Positions 1 to 12,300 of a stretch of 64,000 nucleotides of DNA are shown here, piece after piece (the first letter of the stretch is position 1; each line of letters opens with the position of its first letter). Source of the DNA: Culex pipiens pallens (lineage: Eukaryota > Arthropoda > Insecta > Diptera > Culicidae). The stretch lies in assembly GCF_016801865.2 (NCBI RefSeq), contig NC_068938.1, positions 30,170,181 to 30,234,180 of the forward strand, in the 5' to 3' direction. The position numbers and the translations under genes were made by a program. The notes beneath the pieces were generated by a model that was not told the DNA's origin, searched no databases, and was given only the letters and a program-made list of their open reading frames with translations.

Positions 1-156
1 GATTATAGGTTCGAGGCGTGAAGCAGAATGAATAAAATTGCTTTCAGAAATAAAAACATGTATAAGAAACTTTAAATGCCGTTGATTAAACTAATGATTT
101 TTATAAAGTTTTCTTTATATGTTTAATTTTTTTTGTATTTTTATATGTTTGATTAA
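1..156. other. Left-edge flank, no gene seen
   Basis: AT-rich sequence leading into the octamer array. No coding potential, RNA gene or repeat terminus is visible. Confidence 0.5.
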
Positions 157-2958
157 ATTTTTGTATTTTTGTATTTTTGTATTTTTGTATTTTTGTATTT
201 TTGTATTTTTGTATTTTTGTATTTTTGTATTTTTGTATTTTTGTATTTTTGTATTTTTGTATTTTTGTATTTTTGTATTTTTGTATTTTTGTATTTTTGT
301 ATTTTTGTATTTTTGTATTTTTGTATTTTTGTATTTTTGTATTTTTGTATTTTTGTATTTTTGTATTTTTGTATTTTTGTATTTTTGTATTTTTGTATTT
401 TTGTATTTTTGTATTTTTGTATTTTTGTATTTTTGTATTTTTGTATTTTTGTATTTTTGTATTTTTGTATTTTTGTATTTTTGTATTTTTGTATTTTTGT
501 ATTTTTGTATTTTTGTAGTTTTGTATTTTTGTATTTTTGTATTTTTGTATTTTTGTATTTTTGTATTTTTGTATTTTTGTATTTTTGTATTTTTGTATTT
601 TTGTATTTTTGTATTTTTGTATTTTTGTATTTTTGTATTTTTGTATTTTTGTATTTTTGTATTTTTGTATTTTTGTATTTTTGTATTTTTGTATTTTTGT
701 ATTTTTGTATTTTTGTATTTTTGTATTTTTGTATTTTTGTATTTTTGTATTTTTGTATTTTTGTATTTTTGTATTTTTGTATTTTTGTATTTTTGTATTT
801 TTGTATTTTTGTATTTTTGTATTTTTGTATTTTTGTATTTTTGTATTTTTGTATTTTTGTATTTTTGTATTTTTGTATTTTTGTATTTTTGTATTTTTGT
901 ATTTTTGTATTTTTGTATTTTTGTATTTTTGGATTTTTTTTTGTATTTTTGTATTTTTGTATTTTTGTAATTTTGTACTTTTGTATTTTTGTATTTTTGT
1001 ATTTTTGTATTTTTGTATTTTTGTATTTTTGTATTTTTGTAATTTTGTACTTTTGTAATTTTGTACTTTTGTATTTTTGTATTTTTGTATTTTTGTATTT
1101 TTGTATTTTTGTATTTTTGTATTTTTGTATTTTTGTACTTTTGTACTTTTGTATTTTTGTATTTTTGTATTTTTGTATTTTTGTATTTTTGTATTTTTGT
1201 ATTTTTGTATTTTTGTATTTTTGTATTTTTGTATTTTTGTATTTTTGTATTTTTGTATTTTTGTATTTTTGTATTTTTGTATTTTTGTATTTTTGTATTT
1301 TTGTATTTTTGTATTTTTGTATTTTTGTATTTTTGTATTTTTGTATTTTTGTATTTTTGTATTTTTGTATTTTTGTATTTTTGTATTTTTGTATTTTTGT
1401 ATTTTTGTATTTTTGTATTTTTGTATTTTTGTATTTTTGTATTTTTGTATTTTTGTATTTTTGTATTTTTGTATTTTTGTATTTTTGTATTTTTGTATTT
1501 TTGTATTTTTGTATTTTTGTATTTTTGTATTTTTGTATTTTTGTATTTTTGTATTTTTGTATTTTTGTATTTTTGTATTTTTGTATTTTTGTATTTTTGT
1601 ATTTTTGTATTTTTGTATTTTTGTATTTTTGTATTTTTGTATTTTTGTATTTTTGTATTTTTGTATTTTTGTATTTTTGTATTTTTGTATTTTTGTATTT
1701 TTGTATTTTTGTATTTTTGTATTTTTGTATTTTTGTATTTTTGTATTTTTGTATTTTTGTATTTTTGTATTTTTGTATTTTTGTATTTTTGTATTTTTGT
1801 ATTTTTGTATTTTTGTATTTTTGTATTTTTGTATTTTTGTATTTTTGTATTTTTGTATTTTTGTATTTTTGTATTTTTGTATTTTTGTATTTTTGTATTT
1901 TTGTATTTTTGTATTTTTGTATTTTTGTATTTTTGTATTTTTGTATTTTTGTATTTTTGTATTTTTGTATTTTTGTATTTTTGTATTTTTGTATTTTTGT
2001 ATTTTTGTATTTTTGTATTTTTGTATTTTTGTATTTTTGTATTTTTGTATTTTTGTATTTTTGTATTTTTGTATTTTTGTATTTTTTGTATTTTTGTATT
2101 TTTGTATTTTTGTATTTTTGTATTTTTGTATTTTTGTATTTTTGTATTTTTGTATTTTTGTATTTTTGTATTTTTGTATTTTTGTATTTTTGTATTTTTG
2201 TATTTTTGTATTTTTGTATTTTTGTATTTTTGTATTTTTGTATTTTTGTATTTTTGTATTTTTGTATTTTTGTATTTTTGTATTTTTGTATTTTTGTATT
2301 TTTGTATTTTTGTATTTTTGTATTTTTGTATTTTTGTATTTTTGTATTTTTGTATTTTTGTATTTTTGTATTTTTGTATTTTTGTATTTTTGTATTTTGT
2401 ATTTTTGTATTTTTGTATTTTTGTATTTTTGTATTTTTGTATTTTTGTATTTTTGTATTTTTGTATTTTTGTATTTTTGTATTTTTGTATTTTTGTATTT
2501 TTGTATTTTTGTATTTTTGTATTTTTGTATTTTTGTATTTTTGTATTTTTGTATTTTTGTATTTTTGTATTTTTGTATTTTTGTATTTTTGTATTTTTGT
2601 ATTTTTGTATTTTTGTATTTTTGTATTTTTGTATTTTTGTATTTTTGTATTTTTGTATTTTTGTATTTTTGTATTTTTGTATTTTTGTATTTTTGTATTT
2701 TTGTATTTTTGTATTTTTGTATTTTTGTATTTTTGTATTTTTGTATTTTTGTATTTTTGTATTTTTGTATTTTTGTATTTTTGTATTTTTGTATTTTTGT
2801 ATTTTTGTATTTTTGTATTTTTGTATTTTTGTATTTTTGTATTTTTGTATTTTTGTATTTTTGTATTTTTGTATTTTTGTATTTTTGTATTTTTGTATTT
2901 TTGTATTTTTGTATTTTTGTATTTTTGTATTTTTGTATTTTTGTATTTTTGTATTTTT
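157..2958. repeat. Giant octamer tandem array (GTATTTTT)n, about 350 units
   Basis: Head-to-tail repeat of the 8-mer GTATTTTT covering about 2.8 kb. The plus strand is almost free of C. Long runs are perfect. Variants are clustered: a GTAGTTTT unit near 517, a long T run near 930-942, a degenerate stretch about 930-1145 mixing GTAATTTT and GTACTTTT units, a 1-bp insertion near 2083 and a 1-bp deletion near 2396. Because neither the unit nor its complement makes a stop codon in any frame, all frames stay open for hundreds of codons (VFLYFCIF one way, KNTKIQKY the other). These are not genes. The purity suggests recent expansion by slippage or unequal exchange; the assembled copy number may be inaccurate. 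Confidence 0.98.
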
Positions 2959-4955
2959 AAAATCAGAAAAGGACATTCAACTTCCCACATCCTACTATTC
3001 AAATGCACCTCTATCGTCGATCTCCAGCTTGCGAGTTTTGGCTGACTCAAGCGAAAAAGGCGAGCGAACCAGAAATTAATAAAATAAAACGGTGGGCAAA
3101 GAACAACAGTATTAAAATTTAAATTAAAAATTCCCCCCGTTCTGTTCGCGGTGGCGTTTGATCTCTTTGGCCCTCTTCTGAGAACGGTGGCACGTGCCTC
3201 ATCTCGATTTAATCCCAAGTTTTCTCTCTACGTCGTGAAAAGGATTGTTGTTTAACCCGGGTTCATGTTTTCTCCAACCCCCGTTGAAAGGCTTTTCATC
3301 TCGTGTCTTGTGAAGATGACTAGTAAAAAGACGACGCGGCGAGGAAAATCCATTATTCTATCACAATTTTATTGAATTTATGCTACAGCATATGTGAGGA
3401 GCTCTTGTGTTACGGAGAGGGTGGACTTTGATGAATATAGTGAATTTGATTTTAATATGAACAACATTCTAGTTTGATTTCCAGAACAACTTCAATTTCT
3501 TGGGATTTAAATCTTTTGTAACTTGTATCAACAACACTTTCCACGAAAGACGCAATCAGAAACATGCTCTATCATCACGTAATGTTACTGGTATTACAAG
3601 GAATTAATATCGCACTTGCTCCTTTTTTCCCCTGGAAAACCTTCCCATCATCAGTTTTCTCTCTCAGAAGTACCTACATTGTCACCAACAAATGCTGAAC
3701 ACTCAGCTGATATGAAAGGAAGTAAACGGTGTGCATGAAGCGCGCTATCTATACATAGATCACACGTGCTCAAATGTTTATGTGGGTGTTAGGGTAGGAA
3801 ACGCATCAGACACACGTGGCACACGAGTCTATCAAATCGATCCCCCCTAGTCAGGCAAGAGATCAAACGGAGCTTCGCTTTGCAGATGCAGATGTTTACG
3901 GTAGTCGGCCTTATACGTGTGTCAAACGCGTTCTGACCTGAAATCCCTTTGCCCATTGTCGCACTTACATCAATTTTCAGGGTGTGCTAAGATAGCACAA
4001 AAAGATTGAAACCTCTTTCATATGAAAAGTGACAACATTGCAAGGAGGTTTATCGCCTTTTTTTGAATATCTCAGGATTGAAATCGAATTTTGGGGATCT
4101 GTGAAGGTCAAAAGGTTAGGCATTTTGAACTGCACAAAATGGCGTTATAACTCAATTTGGTCTTAAATACACGTGTGACAATATAGCACGAAACGACGAA
4201 ATGTACAGTGGAGTTGTCCTAAAACCATCCTGTTCTTATTTGTCCCAACTCTTCTTCTTTGTTCCATTTCCGGGTTTCCCAAGTGCCGATGATGGCTGTT
4301 GCCCTTCACTCTGGACAGATGCTCTGGACATTTCTCCCCTTCCTCCTCATATCTATGCTTGTTTATGATCTCCAATAATCTCCACCATATCACACATTGC
4401 CGGCACATTGTCTCTTTCTCATCGAGCGACGTGTCCGTTGCACGAGCCTTGAGACCAGGACGGACTCGGTTCGTGGCCACAGGACACTCCGGGACAGCAA
4501 AAAACACAAAAACCGGGGAGCAAAGGAGCAACATTAATTCGCACGATAAACAAGATAGATATCTCGTCGTGGCTTATTTCTGCTCGTTTCTTTTTTTTCT
4601 ACACTTCTTCTTCTTCTTTTGAAGACTTGAAGGGGAAAAAAATGATGCTGACATGGGACATTTGGCACACGTACACACACAAACATGCAGACGATGTATG
4701 CTGATGCTGGCTCCTTGCTATGGTTGATGTTTGTTTATGGAACATTTTGCTGGCCATGCTTTTGGGATTAGCCATTTTTCTGGTGCTGGTGCTGATTTCT
4801 GGGGTGACATCATGAGGCTTCCACACAATCATTTTGGTTGCCTGGGTGGCAGATTGTTTTATGATTATGTAGGCAATTAGTTAGCTGCCAAGCGGGATAA
4901 TCTGGTTATTTTTAGGCAAAACTCTGAACGAAGGCTGATCATTACTTATTGAATT
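2959..4955. other. Intergenic sequence, no supported gene
   Basis: Mixed-composition, apparently single-copy DNA. Short open frames on both strands overlap near 4163-4622 and look like chance. A stretch at about 3980-4190 begins and ends with similar GTGTGCTA/TAGCAC-type words and may be an old MITE, but I could not define its ends. Confidence 0.4.
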
Positions 4956-6315
4956 TGGGTAATTCTCCGCCAACTCACACAGCAGTTGCCCCGACCCCTC
5001 TTCGATTTGCGTGAAACTTTGTCCTAAGGGGTAATTTTTGTCCCTGATCACGAATCCGAGGTCCGTTTTTTGATATCTCGTAACGGAGGGGTGGTACGAC
5101 CCCTTCCATTTTTGAACATGCGAAAAAAGAGGTGTTTTTCAATAATTTGCAGAAACGGAGATGAGATAGAAATTTTGTATCAGAGGGACTTTTATTTAAA
5201 ATTGAACGTCCGATTTGATGGCGTTCTCTAAATTCCGAAAAAAACGTATGTTTCATCGAAAAAAAAAAAACACTGAAAAAGTTTTAAAAACTCTGCCATT
5301 TTCCTTTACTCAACCGTTTTTTTTTTTTTTGGAACATGTAAATTTAAGGGAAATTTAATCTACTATTCGAATCTACATTAACCCAGAAGGGCATTTTTTT
5401 CATTTAGAACAAAAATTTTCATTTTAAAATTTCGTGTTTTTTCTAACTTTGCAGGGTTATTTTTTAGAGTGTAACAATGTTCTATAAAGTTGTAGAGCAG
5501 ACAATTACAAAAAATTTGATATATAGACATAACAGGTTTGCTTATAAACATCACAAGTTATCGCGATTTTACGAAAAAAAGTTTTGAAAAAGTTGGTCGT
5601 CATCGATCATGGCCGTTCATGGTCACCCGCGACAGACACGGACGACGAAACAAAGAGAAACGCAAAAAGTAACTTTTTCAAAACTTTTTTTTCGTAAAAT
5701 CGCGATAACTCGTGATGTTTATAAGCAAACCTGTTATGTCTATATATCAAAATTTTTGTAATTGTCTGCTCTACAACTTTGTTGAACATTGTTACACTCT
5801 AAAAAATAACCCTGCAAAGTTAGAAAAAACACGAAATTTTAAAATGAAAAAATTTGTTCTAAATGAAAAAAATGACCCTTCTGGGTCAATGTAGATTCGA
5901 AAAGTACATTAAATTTCCCATAAAATGACATGTTCCAAAAAATTTTACAGTCGAGTAACGGAAAATGGGAGAATTTTTAAAACTTTTTTAGTGTTTTTTT
6001 CGATGAAAAATACGTTTTTTCGGAATTCTGAGTACGCCATCAAATCGGGCGTCTAATTTTACATAAAAGTCCCTTAGACACCAAATTTCTATCTCATCAC
6101 CGTTTCAGACTGCAAATTATTGAAAAACACCTCTTTTTTCGCATGTTCAAAAATGGAAGGGGTCGTACCGCCCCTCCGTCACGAGATATCAAAAAACGGA
6201 CCTCAGATTCGTGATCAGGGACAAAAGTTACCCCTTAGGACAAAGTTTCACGCAAATCGAAGAGGGGTCGGGGCAACTTTTCCCGATTTCGTGTGAGTTG
6301 GTAGAGAATTACCCA
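4956..6315. mobile_element. 1.36-kb fold-back (palindromic) MITE-like element
   Basis: The left arm starts at about 4956 (TGGGTAATTCTC, then CAGTTGCCCCGACCCC) and the same sequence recurs in reverse complement ending at about 6315. The arms are roughly 600 bp each and match along their length with scattered substitutions and small indels. The central loop (about 5595-5670) is unique and GC-richer. There is no protein-coding frame. Related partial copies lie at 15206-15585, 17306-17420 and 37060-37245, so this is an interspersed family. The target duplication was not resolved. Confidence 0.85.
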
Positions 6316-7192
6316 TTTAGCTTTTTTGTGGAAATTTATTTTTTTGTGTTGTTTGATTTGCCTTAAACTTTGTAGGGGCCTTCCATATGACCAAAGAAGC
6401 CATTGATTCGTTCAGTTGGCATGCAAAATTGACAGCAGTCTTTCAGGGTGCTCAGAAAAAGGACCCGCTACTCCAAAAGTAGAAATAGCTTTTTGGGCTA
6501 TTTAATTCTCTGTGCCAATTTGAGCGAATTTGAAAATTGAGAACCGATGTTCTTATAAAAAAAAATCATCTCTTTTTAATCGCCAGTAACATTTCAAGAT
6601 CAAGCTTAGGTTTATTCGACAATGTTTAAGAGCATCAAATTTTCCAATGATTCAAGCCATGAGACCAATATTCAGTTTGAGGAGCAAGGTTTTGAATAAA
6701 TGCCCACTATCCATACAAAAAAAGTAAATAAAATTTCTAACTAATTAATTTTTATTTTTCATATTTCAATACAAAAGAATATATTTGCACCTAAACAATA
6801 TTAAAGAAAATTTACATTTTTTAAAGCATAGAAGATCAAAAAGACCAAATTTGAGCAATGACCCAACAAAGGCAAAACAATTTGGCAGTGTTGCCGAATT
6901 TTTTGAAATCATATTTTAAAGAGAATTTAAAAAATAAAGATTTAATAAAAAATTCAACATCATTTTTAGACTAAAAATCAAATTAGATAAAATCAATAAG
7001 TACTTGGAAGTTTTTTTTTTGTAAAATGCACCGATTCCAAGACAACTAGCCTAAAGCTCGATATTTTTTCAAAAAGTTTAGAATATTTCGACTTTAAAAA
7101 TTGTCCTCAGCGCACTGAAAAATCAAAAAATGAAAAAGAAACCGGAAATATTATTATTATTGTTCTCACCCAAATAGCACTCAATACAAAAA
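6316..7192. repeat. AT-rich interval with probable old repeat fragments
   Basis: No gene seen. The stretch about 6361-6540 (AGGGGCCTTCCATATGACC, then AAGAAGCCATT) resembles the flank of the palindromic element near 55.4 kb and 57.2 kb (CCCAAAGAAGCCATTTTGC) and is probably a decayed relative. Confidence 0.35.
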
Positions 7193-7345
7193 GGGTCCGG
7201 TGGCGCAGTGGTTAGCGTGGTAGCTTCTCACCCCAGTATGACCTGGGTTCAATCCTAGACGGACCCGGTGGCATTTTTCGAGATGAGATTTGCCTGATCA
7301 CGCCTTCTATCGGATGGGGAAGTGAAACGTCGGTCCATTAGCGTA
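7193..7345 (+). mobile_element. tRNA-Glu-derived SINE
   Basis: The 74-nt head at 7193-7266 looks like a tRNA: 7-bp acceptor arms GGGTCCG and CGGACCC, an A box TGGCGCAGTGG, a CTCAC loop that fits a Glu anticodon (CTC), and a B box GGTTCAATCC. The anticodon stem pairs poorly, so this is not a functional tRNA gene. The following GGTGGCATTTTTCGAGAT body is shared with the minus-strand copy near 47.5 kb, which proves a retroposon family. The 3' end is not well defined. Confidence 0.75.
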
Positions 7346-7566
7346 AAAGGGGTTTTGAATGACTCACCACACATAACCTTCGGACGCCTACACCCAACCG
7401 GCGGTCGCATGATTGTGATACATGGCGGCATGAAAGTATATCAGAATCTGCATGAAATCTGTCCTCATGCATTTTTTGCGATATAGGGGTATGACATTTT
7501 TGCCCGTTACCGACAATTATCGACATTACCGACGGCAGATTGTTTGTATTGCAGAAAAAAAATCTT

Positions 7567-7634
7567 AACAGAACGAGGATTGAACCATCAACTTCTGGGT
7601 TGCTGATCCGACACGCTACCACCGCGCCATGAAC
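7567..7634 (-). mobile_element. tRNA-like SINE head, minus strand
   Basis: On the minus strand there is an A box TGGCGCGGTGGTAGCG and a B box GGTTCAATCC about 35 nt apart, as in RNA polymerase III internal promoters. The head resembles a tRNA-Arg type. A dimeric tRNA-Arg SINE called Twin is known from Culex pipiens; whether this is a relative is a guess. The acceptor arms do not pair, so it is unlikely to be a functional tRNA. Confidence 0.5.
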
Positions 7635-8065
7635 GCTTGATGATTGGTGAGGGACAGAGCGCGAACATAATGTTCTCTCTAGAGTGTTGCTCGGGGACGC
7701 GCCAGCATTCTATGTGTTGGTGAGAACTGCAGATCGCTGACGTGTTTACACGCGGGCAAAAATGATTTATGGGCTTGCTGCAAAAAATGTAATAAAATAT
7801 AACATTTTCTGCAGCAAATCCACTGTTGCAGATTTTGAGATATATTTTTCGTTTGGGTGTAGAAATGAGCAGAAACTTGCAACAGAGACCACAAAAGACC
7901 CGGGGGTCGTTAAAGTGGATTGCTTTCCTTTTTACAAAAAGGGTTTAACATTTTATATCGAGCCCTTCGCAACTGTCAGTTTTTGATTGAAAAAAATTGA
8001 TTTAAATTATACTTCATCGGAAAGTTCAGAAATTTGCAATTTTATCGCGATGAATTTAGTATTAA

Positions 8066-8168
8066 CTTTTCAATAGGGTGAATGTAAACAAACAGTCTAT
8101 CCCAATTTCTTTAGTGACAGTTCAGTATAGGCTGCATGTTTACATCTACTGATTTGCCCTATTGAAAT
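8066..8168. mobile_element. Possible ~100-bp inverted-repeat MITE
   Basis: TTTCAATAGGG near 8067 is mirrored by CCCTATTGAAA near 8156-8167, with a second pair (TGTAAACA, then TGTTTACAT) just inside. The small size and inverted ends suggest a MITE; the target duplication is not certain. Confidence 0.4.
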
Positions 8169-8638
8169 GATAATACGGAATTAAAATAATAAATATTGTT
8201 CGTTATAAATATTATGTAAAATTAATTATAAAATATGATACTTATGGTAATCTTTTGTAATCCAATCGTATGGAAAAGCAACAAAACATATTTATTTTGA
8301 ATCCTTTTGTAATACTATCAAAAGATGTATCTATTTTACTATTTCATAGAAGGTGTATCTTTTATGGTGAGGATGTGATCAGCCAATTAGAAATTATATT
8401 TATGGGTTTTTAGTACAAGTCAACTTGACTTTGATGAAATTCTCAGGAAAAAGCTCATTAAAAAAAATTATGTTTTATAAACAGATTCAAAATAACAATG
8501 ATTTTTGTTTCCAAAGTTAATTTTTATATTCATAACTAGCCGGGGTTGAATAACAATGGTTTTCGATGGCTCTCATAGCTTACACGATATTAAAATGCAT
8601 TTTAGAATTAAAAAAAACTCGAGTAAACAGTTAATGTA

Positions 8639-9568
8639 GGGGAAATATGCCCATTTTAAGCCTAATAAGCGGTCGTGTTTGAATGATGCTGGATAATCTG
8701 GAGTTGTCCTTGAAATTTACTAAAACCAAGTACACCAACGAGTAGAGCAACTTTTTGTGAACATTTCTGTTTATTTTCACTTTTATTAAAAGTTATGCTA
8801 TTCCTTTTACAAGCATTTAAAAAAATATTTCAAAAACGCATTCTAATCAGTTATGTGCATTGGGCCACGCCCATTTTTGTATTTTCAGCTTAGTTCTTTT
8901 TTTCTTCCAACGCTCGTTTGGGTCTGCTTCGTGCTGCCAAAATTGATGAAATTTTAAGCGAACACTCTCGAAAAGTAGCATTTATAGAGAAAGTTCCTGG
9001 CAACACCACAAGCGCTGCTGGTGGTGTTGGTGGCCACCTTTTGTTCTTTATTTGCCTTCGCTTCTCGCTCGGTTTTCTTCAGCCTTCGATTGGAATGGGT
9101 GGTCAAAATTGAAACGTCAAAAGACTTAGCGCGTTTGTTTTTTTGATGGCGCTTGCTAATTATTTACATGTTTCGGGATTATTTTTCAAGTGACTGACTA
9201 ACTAATGTACAAAAGAACATGTTGCCGGTAGTAGGAAGCAATTTTATATCTTAAACGCTTTGAAATCGTAAGCGCAAGTGAAAGGATATTGATGGCGACT
9301 TTCGTTAAACAGTTAACCTCTGAGCTTGCGTGTGGATGTGTGTGCCACCAAAATGATGAGAAATAGTCTCGCAAAATAGAATTTATGATCAAAAGTGCAT
9401 TAAATTTGATCTTTATGGCCAGTAAGTGGCATACATTTGCGTGCTTACTCGAGGCGGTGCTGTTGCTGGTAAGTTTATAGCCTAAATAGTATTTTTGGAG
9501 CTTTAATCGAGCATCAAACTCTCCATATGACGAAGATAGGTGTTTGATTAGAAAGGGTATGTTTCCTC
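8639..9568. mobile_element. 930-bp non-autonomous DNA transposon with TA duplication
   Basis: Terminal inverted repeats GGGGAAATATGCCC and GGGTATGTTTCCTC are flanked by TA on both sides (8637-8638 and 9569-9570). A second copy in inverted orientation lies at 54726-57499, interrupted by a palindromic element. The TA target suggests Tc1/mariner-like mobilisation. A short open frame within 8918-9112 has a counterpart in the second copy but is not recognisable protein. Confidence 0.85.
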
Positions 9569-9994
9569 TAACTTGGGAACCAAAATAAACTAAAATTCAC
9601 AAGCAAAATAAGAATTTGTTCCAGCATTTTCTAAATTCCATGCATCTTTTTTTAATTTTTTTTTCTCAGCAAATTTTTGTCTCTAAGCTCTAACATGGCT
9701 CAAGAAAAAGGAAAAAAACGTTAAAAACAAGGTTTTTATAATTTAAGCAGAATGCAGAGTAAAACCAAAAAAAAAACAAGTCAAGTTAATAAAATAATCT
9801 ATATATCTTAAAATCATGTATAATAATGGTTTTAATTTTGACAATTACACCATGTAGTTAAAAATTGTTCAGTAAAATCAGTAAATTAATCAAGTTTTAA
9901 CTTAAATTTTATTCTTTCTTTCTAATTTTTTTGAATGTAATTTAGTCAGAATGATAAAACCTAATGTCGAATTACAATACAGTACCTGTTTTAA
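9569..9994. other. AT-rich interval, nothing recognised
   Basis: No gene or bounded repeat seen between the 930-bp element and the piggyBac-like MITE. Confidence 0.4.
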
Positions 9995-10135
9995 CCCTTT
10001 CAAGCCTGAATTTTCAAAAAAAATATTTTTTTAGTTAATGATGGGAAAATGATTCTTACGACCACACGAAAATTATAGGCTGGTTTTGAAAATTTTAATT
10101 TTTGGGTCATATATGACCCATCAGGCCTGAAAGGG
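9995..10135. mobile_element. 141-bp piggyBac-like MITE with TTAA duplication
   Basis: Inverted ends CCCTTTCAAGCCTGA and TCAGGCCTGAAAGGG are flanked exactly by TTAA (9991-9994 and 10136-10139). TTAA targeting and ends starting CCC are piggyBac hallmarks. A longer relative is at 22961-23459. The element is far too short to code for a transposase. Confidence 0.85.
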
Positions 10136-10299
10136 TTAAACAAAAGTGGTAAATTTTAATTTTCAAAAAAATAAATTTTTGATTTTTGTTGAATTTTTAA
10201 AAAATATTGGAAAAAAATTCTAAAGATTCTTGAAAATGTGGTCCTTTCTTTATTTTTTTGTGTATTGTGATGTTCTTAGAAAAATATTTTTTTTTCTAG

Positions 10300-10395
10300 C
10301 GCGGGAATAAATTATAAATAAAACATGTAACTAAAAACTAAAAAAAATAATAAAATTTCCGTCGCGGGAATAAATTATAAATAAAACATGTAACT
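10300..10395 (+). repeat. Two ~33-bp direct repeats
   Basis: A unit beginning CGCGGGAATAAATTATAAAT and ending CATGTAACTA occurs at 10300-10332 and again at 10363-10395, with about 30 bp between. This is a local tandem duplication. Confidence 0.85.
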
Positions 10396-12159
10396 ATCTT
10401 TTATTTATCTTATACCATCAATGGGGTGATCATGAATAAAAAAACTATACACCTGTCACAATATCAGAAAACTAAAATTGTTGAATTTTAAATGGTGCAG
10501 ATTAAACAGGAACTACAATTTGTTCCACTGATTCAATTTCCAAAATGTCATTAAATTTGCACTTCATCAAACAAAGGAGCCGGTAATCAAAATCAAAATC
10601 AGGCCAGTCTTATTACCGCCACCCTTTTTTTTGAATCCTTGATGAACCTCAAAACCCGCTCCAGTCGTTGCGGCGTGGATGACCCACACTCACATCTGTC
10701 CCAAAATGTGATACGTAGTAGCATAAATTATGCTCCGGTGTTACGTTTTATTACGTGTTTTTTTTCTCTCTCACACACTCTTATTTCAGAATGTGTTGCG
10801 TTTGTTTAACGAACAAGGTCCCTTTACTAGTGGTGCCCTTCCAGAGCAGCCTAACTAACCGTTCTGACGCAATTTTCCTGACACTTTGAACTAAAATAGG
10901 GGTGAGGGATGTCATGTCGACCCATATTAGTGCGTTGAGTTCCTATTTTGAGCCTAGTCGAAAATAGATTCACCTACCTAATGAATCCCATTTGGTCTCG
11001 CTCGTGCCGGTATGTTAGGATTCTCCCTTTTTATACCCCCAGATCGTCCTTTGTGGCTTCTCTCTGTCTCTCATGTGTGTGTGTGTGTGTGTGTTTTTTT
11101 TCTGCTCCTATGTCATTCATGTCGGTTCCTGTACGGCTGCGGGAAACAATGGATTCAAAATTTGAAACTTGATTTTGCGTCCCTCGTGCGACCCTCTCTT
11201 TCCACACTCGGGGAATCCCGTTTTTGTCCTTTTGTCTTCCGCACGAAGCCCGATTTGTTCTTCCCTTCCCGTTCTCTCCCCTCGTGTACGGTTTAGCTTG
11301 TATTTTGTTAATGTTTTATTTGTTTTTGAAATCGACGGCGGTGGTGGAACTGGGCAGGTGAGGACGTGAAGCAGATTATGATTCGGAAATTACGAATTTA
11401 AGTAGAATTTATGGCCGTTCTGGGGAATCGAATGCTGAGGTGTGCGGAAAAGGAACTCTGCAGGACATTTTGCATGACGGCTGAGTGGGCCTGAATTTGC
11501 TTCCAATATTCAAAAGGTGTACCGGAATGGCTAAAACTTGGTTATTTATCCCTGAAATGTAAAATCAGCTTAATGATTCTCACTAAATAATACTATGAGT
11601 TTCGTTTTTGTTGTTCGAAATACATAAAAATCTTTAACATTGTGTCATAAAATGTCATAAAAGATTTCTTACAAAATTGCATTTTTTTAATCTGTTCCGG
11701 TGAACAGTCTTATAAGAAAATCAAATAAGACCTGACCACTCACAATGAATTCGAAAAAAAATAATTTTCTTTTTATAAAAAGTATAACTTTACTGACATT
11801 TGACTTTTTTAAATTCTGATTAAACCCTTTCAATTTAATTCTGATTAAACCCTCTAATTTTTATAAATTTTTAACCCTTAAATATGGCCAAAATATTCTT
11901 TTCTCGCAATTAGTTTTAAAGGAACCCCTGGAAAATAAATTCTGAATAGTTCACAATTAATTGCAAGTCAATTTTCATTGAAATTTTTTAATTTATGACA
12001 ATATTTTTTCAAGCAATATATTTGAAATGGTGTAAAATCTGGGTTTATTGACCGTTTCAAATATTTGTTTGTTTGTTTGAAAATTTTTAATACATTTTTC
12101 AATACAAATTTGTAATAATACAAATTTCAATATGGGTTTAACTGTTAATCCTCTATAAC
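10396..12159. other. Intergenic, no supported gene
   Basis: 10.6-11.4 kb is GC-richer, apparently unique DNA with a short (TG)n run near 11077-11093. 11.5-12.1 kb is AT-rich. A ~20-bp direct repeat (AATTCTGATTAAACCCT) lies near 11812-11855. Overlapping short open frames at 10948-11369 lack any recognisable domain. Confidence 0.4.
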
Positions 12160-12300
12160 ACAAACCGCCCTGCTTCTAGACGAGCTTCGATCCAACAAAA
12201 TGCCCCAAAAATCCATTTTTAACTATTTCGAATATTTAAAAAGAATTTGAATGGAGAGCCCTTAAACTTTTGAAAATCTTAAGTTATAGATTATAATTTG
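12160..12300 (+). repeat. Interspersed repeat, CTTCTAGACGAGCTTCGATC family
   Basis: The motif GCTTCTAGACGAGCTTCGAT followed by CAAAAATCCATTTTT recurs near 30925 and 32915 with the same spacing. These are dispersed copies of one decayed element; the ends are not defined. Confidence 0.55.

Noticed and set aside
115..3218. Very long open frames on both strands (up to about 1000 codons)
   Set aside because: They are the octamer read in different frames; neither GTATTTTT nor its complement makes a stop codon. There is no protein domain.
7193..7266. Possible functional tRNA-Glu gene
   Set aside because: The acceptor arms and both boxes are present, but the anticodon stem does not pair well and the downstream body is shared with another copy, so it is a SINE.
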